Positions 1-7,709 of a stretch of DNA of 14,736 bases are shown in pieces; position 1 is the first letter of the stretch; every line of letters begins with the position of its first letter. The stretch lies in contig DOZA01000375.1 in NCBI GenBank assembly GCA_003518245.1, positions 1 to 14,736 on the forward strand, read 5' to 3'. The notes below the pieces were generated by a model. The model had not been told where the DNA came from. It did not search any database and saw only the letters and a list, made by a program, of their open reading frames with translations. A program made the position numbers and the translations under genes. This DNA comes from Bacteroidales bacterium. GTDB lineage: Bacteria; Bacteroidota; Bacteroidia; Bacteroidales; VadinHA17.

Positions 1-2
1 GG

Positions 3-263
3 AAAATGAGGATGTTTTGGAAAAAGCACTGGAAAATAAGACAACAGGATAAAGATTACCAGGATTCAGTTTTACCTACGGGAGTGCCTCGGTTTGGACT
101 GACAGCAGGTCTGCCGGTAACTCTTTCAGGCCTGGTAGGAGAAAATGGCAGGGTATGGGGACTTCAAAATTTTGGATACTCAGCACCTTACAAGGTACTT
201 GATGAGAAATTCGGGTTTACAGCTGAAAATGTTTATGAACAGGTAATGAAGATTTTACAATAA
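3..263 (+). CDS. tkt: Transketolase, C-terminal end (partial)
   Basis: This is the end of a transketolase, the thiamine-diphosphate enzyme that moves two-carbon ketol units in the non-oxidative pentose phosphate pathway. Only the third (C-terminal) domain is present. The run QDKDYQDSVLP, then a VPRFGLTAGLPVT segment, then FGYSAPYKVLDEKFGF, is the usual transketolase ending; the conserved FGxSAP motif binds phosphate. The reading frame is open to the left edge, but the first ~12 codons (rich in Trp, Met and Lys) do not look like the family. Frame 2 there (positions 2-49) reads more like real protein, so a frame change or deletion join near position 40 is possible. The ATG at position 6 is internal and is not a start. 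The 3' end overlaps the convergent HD-domain gene by 9 bases. The family call is firm; the state of the gene upstream cannot be seen. Confidence 0.88.
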   Translation, partial: KMRMFWKKHWKIRQQDKDYQDSVLPTGVPRFGLTAGLPVTLSGLVGENGRVWGLQNFGYSAPYKVLDEKFGFTAENVYEQVMKILQ

Positions 264-1025
264 TGAAGGAAAAACCTCGTCAATTTCGGGAGTGTCAGGG
301 AGCACTTCCCTGATCTTTTCAAGATAACGGCGTTTTCTTATTAACTCATAACTTGGTTTATAATTTATATCAAAAATCCATCCTGCCTGCATAAGCTTAA
401 AATCATTCAGGTTATGAACATTCTTAAAGTTCACGGCTCTTTTGTTTTTTAAGTCCTCACCCACACCATACGAAAAACCGGGAGTATCAGGTAGACCAAG
501 TTCAAGCACAGGATTTCTTTTACCATTATTCCTGTGATAATATTCTGTAATAAGTTTTAAGATATCAAGTTTATCAGCATCCCTGATCATCTTTGAATAG
601 AAAAGAGTTATTTCATCTTCATCATCAGGTAATACAGCATAGTTATGGTACCTTATTGATTTTACTATAATAGACTTAACGGTATCCTGAAAATGGTCAA
701 GGACATTATTCTCTTGTAGCACCTTGATGCCCAGCTCAGCATGATTCTCTGACTTCTTATCATTGAAAGTACCATACCGGGCATACTGCTCAAAACGCCC
801 CGTGTCATGAAGCAGTGCTATTATTTCGGCCAGGTACATTTCATCTTTATTCAATCCAAGCTGTTTGCCTATTATTAGTATTTCTTTACATACCCGTTGT
901 GTATGGTCCTCTTTCAATTTAATATTTTCCAGTATATCAGGACCACCTTTCTTAAAAGTATTCACAAAAGCTGAGAACCAGCTTTTAATACTGGCCAGAT
1001 CATCTTCTTTTATGTTAATATGCAT
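255..1025 (-). CDS. HD-domain phosphohydrolase
   Basis: A 256-residue metal-dependent HD-superfamily hydrolase with no signal peptide, so probably cytoplasmic. Visible metal ligands are His41 (in EDHTQRV), His73-Asp74 (in ALLHDTGRF), His95 (in ENHAE), His127 (in RYHN) and Asp149/Asp151 (in IRDADKLD), in family order. The extra histidines beyond the basic H-HD-D set suggest a two-metal site, as in some HD phosphodiesterases. The C-terminal ~80 residues carry no recognised domain. The substrate cannot be told; nucleotides or phosphate esters are the usual targets. It starts 21 bases after the stop of the epimerase-like gene on the same strand, so the two probably form one transcript. The ATG at 1025 is the natural start, giving a normal N-terminal helix before the first ligand. 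Confidence 0.85.
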   Translation of the reverse strand: MHINIKEDDLASIKSWFSAFVNTFKKGGPDILENIKLKEDHTQRVCKEILIIGKQLGLNKDEMYLAEIIALLHDTGRFEQYARYGTFNDKKSENHAELGIKVLQENNVLDHFQDTVKSIIVKSIRYHNYAVLPDDEDEITLFYSKMIRDADKLDILKLITEYYHRNNGKRNPVLELGLPDTPGFSYGVGEDLKNKRAVNFKNVHNLNDFKLMQAGWIFDINYKPSYELIRKRRYLEKIREVLPDTPEIDEVFPSLL

Positions 1026-1046
1026 TGTATAATATTTCGAGCAAAA

Positions 1047-2216
1047 TTAGTAATTTTTATTATCACTTGTTTTCTCAACACCTATACCTGGACCTTCAGG
1101 CATAACCCAGTGTCCGTTATTAAACAGGGCGCCTCTGAATGGATCATTGCTTATGAGCAGAGATCCATCCAGGTCAAGCCACCTCGCAAGAGGCTGAAGC
1201 TGAACCGCAGCAGTAATTGCAACTGAGGAAGCAATCATGCAACCAATCATTATATCCAGCTTACCTGCAGATGCTATTATGGCCATCCTGTATGCCTCCA
1301 TTATACCACCTGACTTCATCAGTTTGATATTTATGCCATCATAAGCTTCTGCAATTGACATTATGTCCTTCGATGTATTCACTGCTTCGTCTGCAATAAT
1401 TGGCAAAGTTGATCTCTCCTTTAACCACTTAGTCTCCTCAATCATACTCACAGGCATTGGTTGTTCAACAAGATTAACACCCTGCCCTGCAAGCCATTCA
1501 ATTTTTCTTATTGCTTCTTCTTTATTGGTCCATCCTTCATTTATATCAACCCTCACAGGCTTATCGGTAAGAGACCTGATAGTTTTTATTATCTGCTCAT
1601 CATTCCTGTTGGTTAGTTTAACCTTTAGTATTTTATATGGTTCTGCCTCTCTTACTTTCTTTTTTAAAATTTCAGGTTTGTCATAACCTATAGAAAATGA
1701 GGTGTTAACATGTTTTTCAGGATTTAATCCCAGGTACCTGTGTATGGGGATACCCAGTTTCTTCCCGATCCAGTCGAATAAAGCTATATCAATAGCAGCT
1801 TTAACCGGTGATACTCCTGGTATCACTTCATTTGCTTTTCCCGGTAGGTCGTAGAACTCAAATGGATCAGCTTCCTGGTATATAGGGATTAATTTTTTTA
1901 GTTCTTCTATTGTCCTGTCCGCATTCTGTCCCGCCCCGGTCATATGAGATGCTTCACCAATACCTGTTATACCGTCTTTACAGTATTCAACAATTACATC
2001 CTCTTTATAATCGGCACTACCACGACTTATTGTCCATGTATGGGCAAGGTTAAGCTTTATTTTTTTAAATGTGATGGATGGCCCTGTTGTCTGTTCATTC
2101 TTTACGTCCCTCACCAGAGGATCGCAGCCCTGCAATAATAGCGATGTGCCTGCAAGACCTGATAAGGTAAGAAATTCTTTTCTGCTCAGTTTCATATCTG
2201 AAAGTTTTAGGAGCAT
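1047..2216 (-). CDS. Dipeptide epimerase-like enolase-superfamily protein, exported lipoprotein
   Basis: An enolase-superfamily enzyme of the muconate-lactonizing subgroup, most like L-Ala-D/L-Glu and related dipeptide epimerases. The capping domain spans about residues 48-165 and the barrel follows. The KxK acid/base motif is at 198-200 (KVKL). Metal ligands are Asp224 (VDIN), Glu251 (VEQP) and Asp276 (ADEA). The opposite-face lysine is in NIKLMKSGG (298-301). Near the end, WLDLDGSLL carries the DxD motif that holds the dipeptide amino group in this family. The N-terminus is unusual: SRKEFL plus a hydrophobic stretch ending in LLLQGC suggests a Tat-like or Sec lipoprotein signal with Cys31 lipidated. 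The ATG at 2195 (residue 8) gives a more typical signal and may be the true start. An export signal suggests action on murein or dietary dipeptides in the periplasm. Cotranscription with the HD gene is likely. Substrate is inferred only. Confidence 0.85.
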   Translation of the reverse strand: MLLKLSDMKLSRKEFLTLSGLAGTSLLLQGCDPLVRDVKNEQTTGPSITFKKIKLNLAHTWTISRGSADYKEDVIVEYCKDGITGIGEASHMTGAGQNADRTIEELKKLIPIYQEADPFEFYDLPGKANEVIPGVSPVKAAIDIALFDWIGKKLGIPIHRYLGLNPEKHVNTSFSIGYDKPEILKKKVREAEPYKILKVKLTNRNDEQIIKTIRSLTDKPVRVDINEGWTNKEEAIRKIEWLAGQGVNLVEQPMPVSMIEETKWLKERSTLPIIADEAVNTSKDIMSIAEAYDGINIKLMKSGGIMEAYRMAIIASAGKLDIMIGCMIASSVAITAAVQLQPLARWLDLDGSLLISNDPFRGALFNNGHWVMPEGPGIGVEKTSDNKNY

Positions 2217-2412
2217 TAAGATACAAAAAACTGAGACGCTTTATGTACTCTCATGACAATGACATCACTTAAAGACCTGATACTTTTACTTAAACTGAAG
2301 CATTTACCTTATCAATTATATCAAGTTAATGAACCTTATAAATTATAAAAACATTCGCATGTTAAACATTAAGCATCACAGTTTGTTATCATTAATGAAA
2401 TCAGGAAATTCA

Positions 2413-2420
2413 TATATTTG
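2413..2420 (+). promoter_or_regulatory. Bacteroidota -7 box upstream of the SRPBCC gene
   Basis: TATATTTG matches the Bacteroidota sigma-ABfr -7 consensus TAnnTTTG exactly and ends 40 bases before the ATG at 2461. A TTTG lies upstream at 2382-2385, but the spacing of 27 bases is longer than the usual 19-21, so the -33 half is weak or absent. The rest of the 2217-2460 gap is AT-rich with nothing else recognised. Confidence 0.5.
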
Positions 2421-2460
2421 CATTAATAATTTATTTAAAACAAACTGAAACTGAAGTATT

Positions 2461-3110
2461 ATGAAAGTTGTAATGTGGATAATTATTATTTTGCTTTTGC
2501 TGGTTGCATTAATTTTCGTAGTAGGACTTATTATGCCTGCTGAGATGACCTTGGCTATGGTAAGATGAGAATTGATTCTATAGTACCAGGAAAGTTTGTC
2601 AAGAGCTCCATATGGTTTAGATCTGAAGATAATAAACCGGCTACGGTGACATGGGATTTTGAGGAGATAAATGGTAAAACAATGGTTACATGGACTATGT
2701 TGATGAAATCAACTAATCCATTTCTAAGAGTGATGAACCAAATGTTTAAGGGATCACTGAAGAAAAGCTTCACAAAAGGACTGGCAAACATGAAAAGCTA
2801 CCTTGAAGAAAAAGGTGTTAGTATGTCAGAATTAGTTGATATTAATATAAAGGACTTTCCTGCAATGAAAGTGCTGGTAGCTGAACTTAAGATTGTTCAA
2901 TTTGAGGTCTTTAAAGGAATAAGCGGAATGCATCTCGGGTCTTATGATGACTTTGAGTCATCTTATAATAAGCTTATGGAAGAGGCCAGGGCCAGGAATT
3001 TTGAATTGACATGGGAAGCCTGGGAGTTTTATTATACTGATCCGGAAACCGAACCTGATCAGTCAAAATGGAAAACCGAAATAGTATTTCCGGTAATAAA
3101 ACCAGAATAA
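2461..3110 (+). pseudogene. Membrane-anchored SRPBCC plus GyrI-like effector-binding protein, internally deleted and frameshifted
   Basis: The gene opens at 2461 with a typical membrane anchor (MKVVMWIIII then LLLLVALIFVVGLIMP), but the frame ends at a TGA at 2566-2568. A second frame starts at ATG 2565, overlapping as ATGA, and runs to 3110. The second part starts in the middle of an SRPBCC (START-like) fold, with KTMVTWTMLM and KGLANMKSYLEEK matching the family's last strand and long helix. From about residue 88 it continues into a GyrI-like small-molecule-binding domain ending WEFYYTDP then KWKTEIVFPV. Intact homologues have the anchor and both domains in one frame; here about 60 residues of the first half of the SRPBCC fold are missing. 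A deletion of about 180 bases with a frame change is the simplest reading. Translational coupling through ATGA could still make the C-terminal part. No ligand can be inferred. Confidence 0.75.
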
Positions 3111-3199
3111 CCTGACTTATAAATAGATCAGCAAATTAACTAACCAACCAATTGCCCTTTCGTCCTTTTCCTTATCTTAGTGCTTCAAAAAAGAAGGAT

Positions 3200-3799
3200 A
3201 TGGATTTTAAGATACCGGAAGGTATAAATGGGATGATATTTGATCTTGATGGGACACTCGCTGATAGTATGCCTATCCATATGAAGGCATGGCAGGATGC
3301 TTGCAGGAGTTTCGGGATGGATATGAGCAGTAAATTCCTCAGATCTTTCACCGGAACACCGGGTGACAGAATAGCAAAGGCTATTGTCAGGGAGTGTAAA
3401 ATGGAAGATACTGTTGAACCGGTGCATATAGCCAGAAGAAAGATACAGAACTATATCAATAGACAGCACCTGGTTAAAGAGGTAAAACCGGTTGCCGACA
3501 TAGTAAGGGAATATTATAAGATGCTACCAATGGCAGTGGGCACAGGGGCGCACAGGGTGACTGCACTTCGAACTCTTGAAATAATAGGCTTGTCTGACTA
3601 TTTCGAACATATTGTTACCGCCGATGATGTATCAAAGTATAAACCTGATCCTGAAACTTTTCTTAAATGCTCTGAACTAATGAAGGTAGATCCTGCTGAT
3701 ATACTTGTCTTTGAAGATGGAGACTTTGGTATTGAAGCAGCTAAAACAGCAGGGATGAAAGCTGTTGATGTTAGAGGGTGGTATGAATATTCATGGTGA
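3200..3799 (+). CDS. HAD-superfamily hydrolase, beta-phosphoglucomutase/phosphatase type
   Basis: A 199-residue cytoplasmic haloacid-dehalogenase phosphatase with a small helical cap. Motif I is FDLDGTLADS (residues 14-23), with Asp15 the nucleophile and Asp17 the acid/base. Motif II is in AVGTG, with Thr in the usual Ser/Thr place. The motif III lysine is in SKYKPDPETF and the metal-binding acidic pair is in VFEDGDFGIEAA. The cap between motifs I and II carries FTGTPGDR, as in the YqaB and beta-phosphoglucomutase group, so fructose-1-phosphate or a similar sugar phosphate is a plausible substrate, unproven. I chose ATG 3200 over the upstream TTG at 3152: it sits directly before the first strand of the fold, and the extra 16 codons look non-coding. 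It follows the damaged SRPBCC gene by 89 bases. Confidence 0.88.
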   Translation: MDFKIPEGINGMIFDLDGTLADSMPIHMKAWQDACRSFGMDMSSKFLRSFTGTPGDRIAKAIVRECKMEDTVEPVHIARRKIQNYINRQHLVKEVKPVADIVREYYKMLPMAVGTGAHRVTALRTLEIIGLSDYFEHIVTADDVSKYKPDPETFLKCSELMKVDPADILVFEDGDFGIEAAKTAGMKAVDVRGWYEYSW

Positions 3800-3818
3800 G
3801 GAGAGACGAAAGACTAAT

Positions 3819-3849
3819 GACAAACGACGGGCGACAAACGACAAACGAT
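3819..3849. repeat. Three copies of a 10-base direct repeat GACAAACGAC
   Basis: GACAAACGAC occurs at 3819-3828 and 3833-3842, and GACAAACGAT at 3840-3849, the last overlapping the second copy by three bases. The repeat sits just after the HAD gene in a short gap before the zinc-ribbon ORF. No protein-binding role can be shown. It could be a decayed simple repeat. Confidence 0.6.
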
Positions 3850-3914
3850 AAAATGGGTGGGCTGAATATTATTTAAACATTAAACTTGAGGATATATAAT
3901 AAAATCTATTTATT

Positions 3915-4142
3915 ATAGAGACAAAGAAAATATATTGTTCGAAATGCAAAACTCTCTTATACGAGTACTATAAGTCAAAACCAGGTCACCTGGTAAAGTG
4001 CTATAAGGACAGGATTAAAAAGGACTATACTGAGGGCGATCTGAGATGCCCATCATGTGGTTTACAATTTGCACGGGAAAGTATGATTCATGGTAAACCC
4101 GCGAACAAAATTATTCAGGGTAAGGTTTTTATGAAACACTGA
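3915..4142 (+). CDS. Small zinc-ribbon protein lacking a standard start codon
   Basis: An open frame encodes about 75 residues: IETKKIYCSKCKTLLY, then KPGHLVKCYKDRI, then LRCPSCGLQF and a basic tail ending GKVFMKH. The CxxC (CSKC) and CPSC pairs, with one more Cys between, are a clear zinc ribbon, and the domain looks complete. There is no ATG, GTG or TTG at its beginning. The frame is closed by TAA at 3900-3902, and the only codons available are ATT 3912 or ATA 3915. ATA-GAG-ACA-AAG is what an ATG-GAG-ACA-AAG start would look like after a G-to-A change. Initiation at AUU or AUA is rare, so the gene may be silenced or may contain a base error. Role unknown; such proteins may bind nucleic acid or protein partners. 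It lies between the HAD gene and an inverted-repeat element. Confidence 0.7.
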   Translation: METKKIYCSKCKTLLYEYYKSKPGHLVKCYKDRIKKDYTEGDLRCPSCGLQFARESMIHGKPANKIIQGKVFMKH

Positions 4143-4212
4143 ACATCGTTCCCCGGATTTTCAAACTTCCAACCGAATCATACGAGTTTGCAGAGCATAC
4201 TCTGCCTTCGCT

Positions 4213-4355
4213 GGGGGGTGTATCAAAAGTAAAAAAATCTTGATTTTTTTACTTTTAAAAGCCGTTTAAAGAAATATAACATATTATTAATAAGCAACAT
4301 AGAATTTAGAAGACAGGTCAGGAAATAATAATTATTGGCTTTTGATACACCCCCC
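4213..4355. mobile_element. MITE-like element with 17-base perfect terminal inverted repeats
   Basis: The left end GGGGGGTGTATCAAAAG (4213-4229) is perfectly inverted at the right end (4339-4355). The 143-base element has no coding capacity. Just inside the left end is a second palindrome (see 4225-4256). The outer flanks are also related: TCTGCC (4201-4206) pairs with GGCAGA (4364-4369). If the element is removed, the flanks join as TTCGCT-ATGGCTTCGG, a plausible uninterrupted palindromic repeat. This points to a non-autonomous transposable element inserted in a dispersed palindromic sequence. No target duplication is visible, and the element family is not identified. Confidence 0.6.
4225..4256. 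repeat. 15-base perfect palindrome within the element
   Basis: AAAAGTAAAAAAATC (4225-4239) is exactly complementary to GATTTTTTTACTTTT (4242-4256), with two bases between. As RNA it would form a stem of about 14 pairs with a CTTG loop. It is AT-rich and lacks the GC stem of a normal terminator, although the T-run could help ending on either strand. It overlaps the left terminal repeat by five bases, so it probably belongs to the element. Confidence 0.65.
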
Positions 4356-4618
4356 ATGGCTTCGGCAGACAGAGGAGGGTGATGAGCTCGACGAGGTTTT
4401 TAGCCGAGTCAAACTAACATACCACATCCTCGAGTCTCCTGTAAAGAACATCAAAGATCTTTTTGACAGGTTCGATGCAGGCAGTGCAATTTTAATTTTA
4501 AATTTACTAGATTTGTTATTCAGGCTACTTCAAAAAGGAAGAATTCAGGAAATATATCCTTTTTATTCTCCAGTAATGCCTTAAATTATTATAAATATAC
4601 TGATAACCAAAAACCTGT

Positions 4619-5998
4619 ATGATGAAAAGGGGATTTTTAATTTTGCTGCTGCTTTTCTTTGTAAGCCTTTGTTCTCCGGCACAGGTGGTCGGATTTAATG
4701 AAACCGTAAAAGAAAAAACCGAAAGGATGGCATGGTGGACAGCCGACCGTTTCGGAATGTTTATTCACTGGGGGCTCTATGCTTTGCCTGCCCGCCATGA
4801 GTGGGTCAAAAGGTATGAAAGGATGACAGATGAAGAATATCAGAAATATTTTGAACTGTTTAACCCTGACCTTTATAATCCTCATGAATGGGCACGTATG
4901 GCCAGGGCTGCTGGGATGAAATATGCTGTTATTACTTCAAAGCACCATGACGGTTTTTGCTGTTTTGATTCTGAGTTTACTGATTATAAGGTAACCAACA
5001 CACCCTATGGCAAAGATCTTCTCAAAGAGTGGGTTGACGCCTTCAGGGATGAGGGCCTTAAAGTAGGTTTTTATTATAGCCTTCTTGATTGGCACCATCC
5101 TGATTATACTATTGACAGAAATCACCCGCAAAGTGCCAGCACAGAGGAAGAATATAATGAGCTTAACAAGGGTAAGAATATGGATGATTACCGTATTTAT
5201 ATCAAAAACCAGGTAAGAGAATTGCTTACTAACTACGGGAAAATAGATATAATGTGGCTTGATTATTCTTTCCCGTCAGGCAAACATGGCAAGGGCCGTG
5301 ATGACTGGGATTCAATGAACCTGCTGAAAATGGTTCGTGAGCTGCAACCGGGTATTATTATTAATGACAGGCTTGATCTTCTTGATGTTGAGGGAGGATG
5401 GGATTTCACTACACCTGAACAGTATAAAGTATCGGAATGGCCAACACGTAATGGTAAAAAGATACCCTGGGAAACATGCCAGACTTTTTCCGGTTCGTGG
5501 GGTTATTACAGGGATGAAACAACATGGAAAAGTACCAAACAGCTTCTCGTATTGCTTATTGAGTCGGTTAGTAAGGGTGGTAACCTCCTTCTTAATGTTG
5601 GCCCGACAGCAAGAGGAACTTTCGATCACAGGGTACAGGACAGGCTGAATTCAATAGGTAAATGGATGCGGTTTAACAGTCCTTCAATATATAATTGCAC
5701 TCAGGCACCCAGTGAATTTGACAAACCTGAAAACAGCCTTCTGACCTTTAACCCCGCGACAAATCGCCTGTATATTCATTTGCTTGATTATCCACTGCAT
5801 AGATATACCTTAAAAGGTTATGCGGGTAAGGTGAAATATGCGCAGTTCCTTCATGATGGGTCAGAGATAATATTCGGTAAACCAAGGCATAATGTAACAT
5901 ACCAGGAGGAGAGGCAGAAAGATGATCTTATACTTATCCTGCCTGTCTTAAAACCTGATGTTGAAATCCCTGTTATTGAGCTGATCCTGGAACAATAA
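4619..5998 (+). CDS. Secreted alpha-L-fucosidase, glycoside hydrolase family 29
   Basis: A 459-residue GH29 retaining exo-fucosidase that removes terminal L-fucose from glycans. The signal peptide is residues 1-22 (MMKR, hydrophobic core, then CSPAQ), giving export to the periplasm or beyond. The catalytic barrel starts with WWTADRFGMFIHWGLYA (39-55). The fucose-binding motif SKHHDGF is at 107-113 and YYSLLDWHHPDY at 152-163. IDIMWLDY (209-216) carries the nucleophile Asp215. GGNLLLNVGPTARG marks the end of the barrel, and a beta-sandwich of about 100 residues follows. Length is typical for bacterial GH29. The acid/base Glu is not conserved by motif and is not assigned. The gene stands alone, without SusC/SusD, sulfatase or other glycosidase genes nearby. 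Two ATGs (4619, 4622) are equally possible. It converges with the S41 protease, 16 bases apart. Confidence 0.95.
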   Translation: MMKRGFLILLLLFFVSLCSPAQVVGFNETVKEKTERMAWWTADRFGMFIHWGLYALPARHEWVKRYERMTDEEYQKYFELFNPDLYNPHEWARMARAAGMKYAVITSKHHDGFCCFDSEFTDYKVTNTPYGKDLLKEWVDAFRDEGLKVGFYYSLLDWHHPDYTIDRNHPQSASTEEEYNELNKGKNMDDYRIYIKNQVRELLTNYGKIDIMWLDYSFPSGKHGKGRDDWDSMNLLKMVRELQPGIIINDRLDLLDVEGGWDFTTPEQYKVSEWPTRNGKKIPWETCQTFSGSWGYYRDETTWKSTKQLLVLLIESVSKGGNLLLNVGPTARGTFDHRVQDRLNSIGKWMRFNSPSIYNCTQAPSEFDKPENSLLTFNPATNRLYIHLLDYPLHRYTLKGYAGKVKYAQFLHDGSEIIFGKPRHNVTYQEERQKDDLILILPVLKPDVEIPVIELILEQ

Positions 5999-6014
5999 TT
6001 TCAAATCCCAGGTA

Positions 6015-7508
6015 TCATTTATGGAGGTAATTGAAAAAATCACCTTCAAGGTACATCTCTTTGCTGAGGGGTTTGAAGTCTTTTGAATCAGCTATTACAT
6101 CGTAGTCTATTCCTTCTCTGAGATGGGGTAGGGTACTGGCTGACTTGGTTCCAAGTATATAATCAATAGTCGCCTTAAGTAAGGTTTCATTCTCATCACC
6201 AAAGGGTAAGAGGTTAACAAAGTCTTCTTCTGCAAATTCATCAGGAGCAAGTCCATTAACAAAATCTGAAACACCATCAGCATTGGTAAGCTTAAGCACA
6301 ATAGGTTGCATGGCCCATTTATGAGAGGTGACAACATTGCCCTGGTTGTCATAATCTTTGACTGTGATCGATCCCACATATTTCCCTACAGTGTTGGCAC
6401 CTACCAGTTTGACATCAAAGTAGGGTTCCAGCCCGTTTATTACCAGCTCACTAGCCGAAGCCGTAGACCCTGTTGTTATTACATACAGATCAGTAATTCC
6501 AAGGTTTGAGATTGGTGTGGCTGCTGTTGTTTCAGTTGCCTCAATTTCATCTGTAAAGTAATAATTAAGTATGTCTTCACCGTAAGTATCTTCAAAGTAA
6601 GCCGTGTATTTATCATTCCACTGTGACCTGGAAAATAACTTTGTATCATCGGTGCTGTAAATCATACTTGCAAAATAAATTGCTGTTTGTATAGATCCGC
6701 CACCATTATATCTCAGGTCCAGTATCAATCTACTAACTCCCTGGTTTTTAAAATATTCAAAAGCATTATTTAGCTCTATATCAAAATCTGATGTGAAAGC
6801 ATTGTATACAAGATATCCTGTAGGTACTCCACCTACATCCAGTACATCATAATAGTGTACCGGGTTTTCCTGTATCACAATTGCTTCCATGAGATCTGTT
6901 TCATCACCCAGATAAATGGTATTATCTGTAATAGTTGCTTTCGTCAGGGTATATATCTCAGAATCGAAAAGGAGATCGACATAATTATTTATTGTTAACT
7001 GCTGACCATTGACCTCAAGGAAAAAGTCACCCCTCTTGAGCCCGGCATTATCAGCGGGTGATCCGGGCAATACATATCTTATATAACCAAAAACATCATC
7101 TGAGCCGGATAGCCTGACCAGCCTGAAATCATAACCCATCGATTTAGAGATGCCTGCAAATGAGTTTTCCAGCTCTTCCCAGTCATCAACTATCCATGAC
7201 CACTTATCTATTGTACCATACTGGTAAAGAAGGTCATAAAATAACTCATCATAGTATATGTCAAAACCGTTCAGGTATGTATATAATGCATCAGTTGTTG
7301 CAAAATAGTTATCACCAAGTTTATTAACCTTGTCATACCACAGGTAAACATCTTTCAGCCCACTGTATATAAACGTACTTATCCTGTCAGGCTCTTCAAC
7401 AGGATCATCATTTTCATTTTCCTTGCGTGGTATCTCCTTCTCACAGGCATTAATTCCCAAAAGTAAAACAGCAAAGAACAGTAATAAAATCTTATATATG
7501 CTTTTCAT
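6015..7508 (-). CDS. S41-family (C-terminal processing) peptidase lipoprotein with PDZ domain
   Basis: A 497-residue serine protease of the tail-specific family, as seen in many Bacteroidota lipoproteins. The signal MKSIYKILLLFFAVLLLG ends in INAC, making Cys22 the lipidated residue. An acidic linker (about 27-42) follows, then an N-terminal helical part. The PDZ domain is around 125-200, with GYIRYVLPGSPADNAGLKRG at its core. The catalytic domain begins about 215. LDLRYNGGG (264-271) is the family signature. The nucleophile is Ser351 in GSTASASE, and the likely general base is Lys376 in TVGKYVG. All catalytic parts are present, so it should be active at the cell envelope on misfolded or peptide substrates. 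It has its own 201-base AT-rich upstream gap shared with the divergent small lipoprotein. Confidence 0.92.
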   Translation of the reverse strand: MKSIYKILLLFFAVLLLGINACEKEIPRKENENDDPVEEPDRISTFIYSGLKDVYLWYDKVNKLGDNYFATTDALYTYLNGFDIYYDELFYDLLYQYGTIDKWSWIVDDWEELENSFAGISKSMGYDFRLVRLSGSDDVFGYIRYVLPGSPADNAGLKRGDFFLEVNGQQLTINNYVDLLFDSEIYTLTKATITDNTIYLGDETDLMEAIVIQENPVHYYDVLDVGGVPTGYLVYNAFTSDFDIELNNAFEYFKNQGVSRLILDLRYNGGGSIQTAIYFASMIYSTDDTKLFSRSQWNDKYTAYFEDTYGEDILNYYFTDEIEATETTAATPISNLGITDLYVITTGSTASASELVINGLEPYFDVKLVGANTVGKYVGSITVKDYDNQGNVVTSHKWAMQPIVLKLTNADGVSDFVNGLAPDEFAEEDFVNLLPFGDENETLLKATIDYILGTKSASTLPHLREGIDYDVIADSKDFKPLSKEMYLEGDFFNYLHK

Positions 7509-7709
7509 CGTTATTAATATTTTTTAAACCCAATATATAAATCAGAATTATAAAAATACAAAAATTATGCCTTAAAAATAAACTCATAATATTCTCTAAT
7601 AATAAAATATATTGAACTCTATTTGAAATCTGTTAATTTAATAACCAAATTTGTAAGTATATTGTTTGAAATAATAGTTGAGTGGTTCAATTTACATAAA
7701 TAAAGTTAT

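Larger units (their letters stand above)
4143..4618. other. 476-base intergenic stretch with inverted-repeat element
   Basis: This gap holds the MITE-like element at 4213-4355 and, to its right, an open frame at 4342-4584 that starts only with TTG inside the inverted repeat and matches nothing I recognise. The DNA at about 4356-4470 has higher GC than the flanks and resembles dispersed-repeat DNA rather than a gene. The last ~130 bases before the fucosidase are AT-rich and should contain its promoter, but no clear TAnnTTTG box is visible. Confidence 0.55.

Noticed and set aside
2259..2348. 29-codon ORF (MTSLKDLILLLK...) in the gap before the SRPBCC gene
   Set aside because: Too short, with no family match and no ribosome-binding or promoter support. 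It is likely chance in AT-rich DNA.
3152..3199. Upstream TTG start for the HAD phosphatase
   Set aside because: The added 16 residues are not typical of the family, and ATG 3200 lies directly before the first strand.
3819..3849. GACAAACGAC repeats as a CRISPR array
   Set aside because: Repeats are 10 bases with 4-base or negative spacing, far from CRISPR dimensions, and no cas genes are present.
4342..4584. 80-codon open frame right of the MITE-like element
   Set aside because: It starts only with TTG inside the inverted repeat, has no ATG near its beginning, and matches no family I know. The DNA looks like dispersed repeat sequence, so I do not call it a gene.
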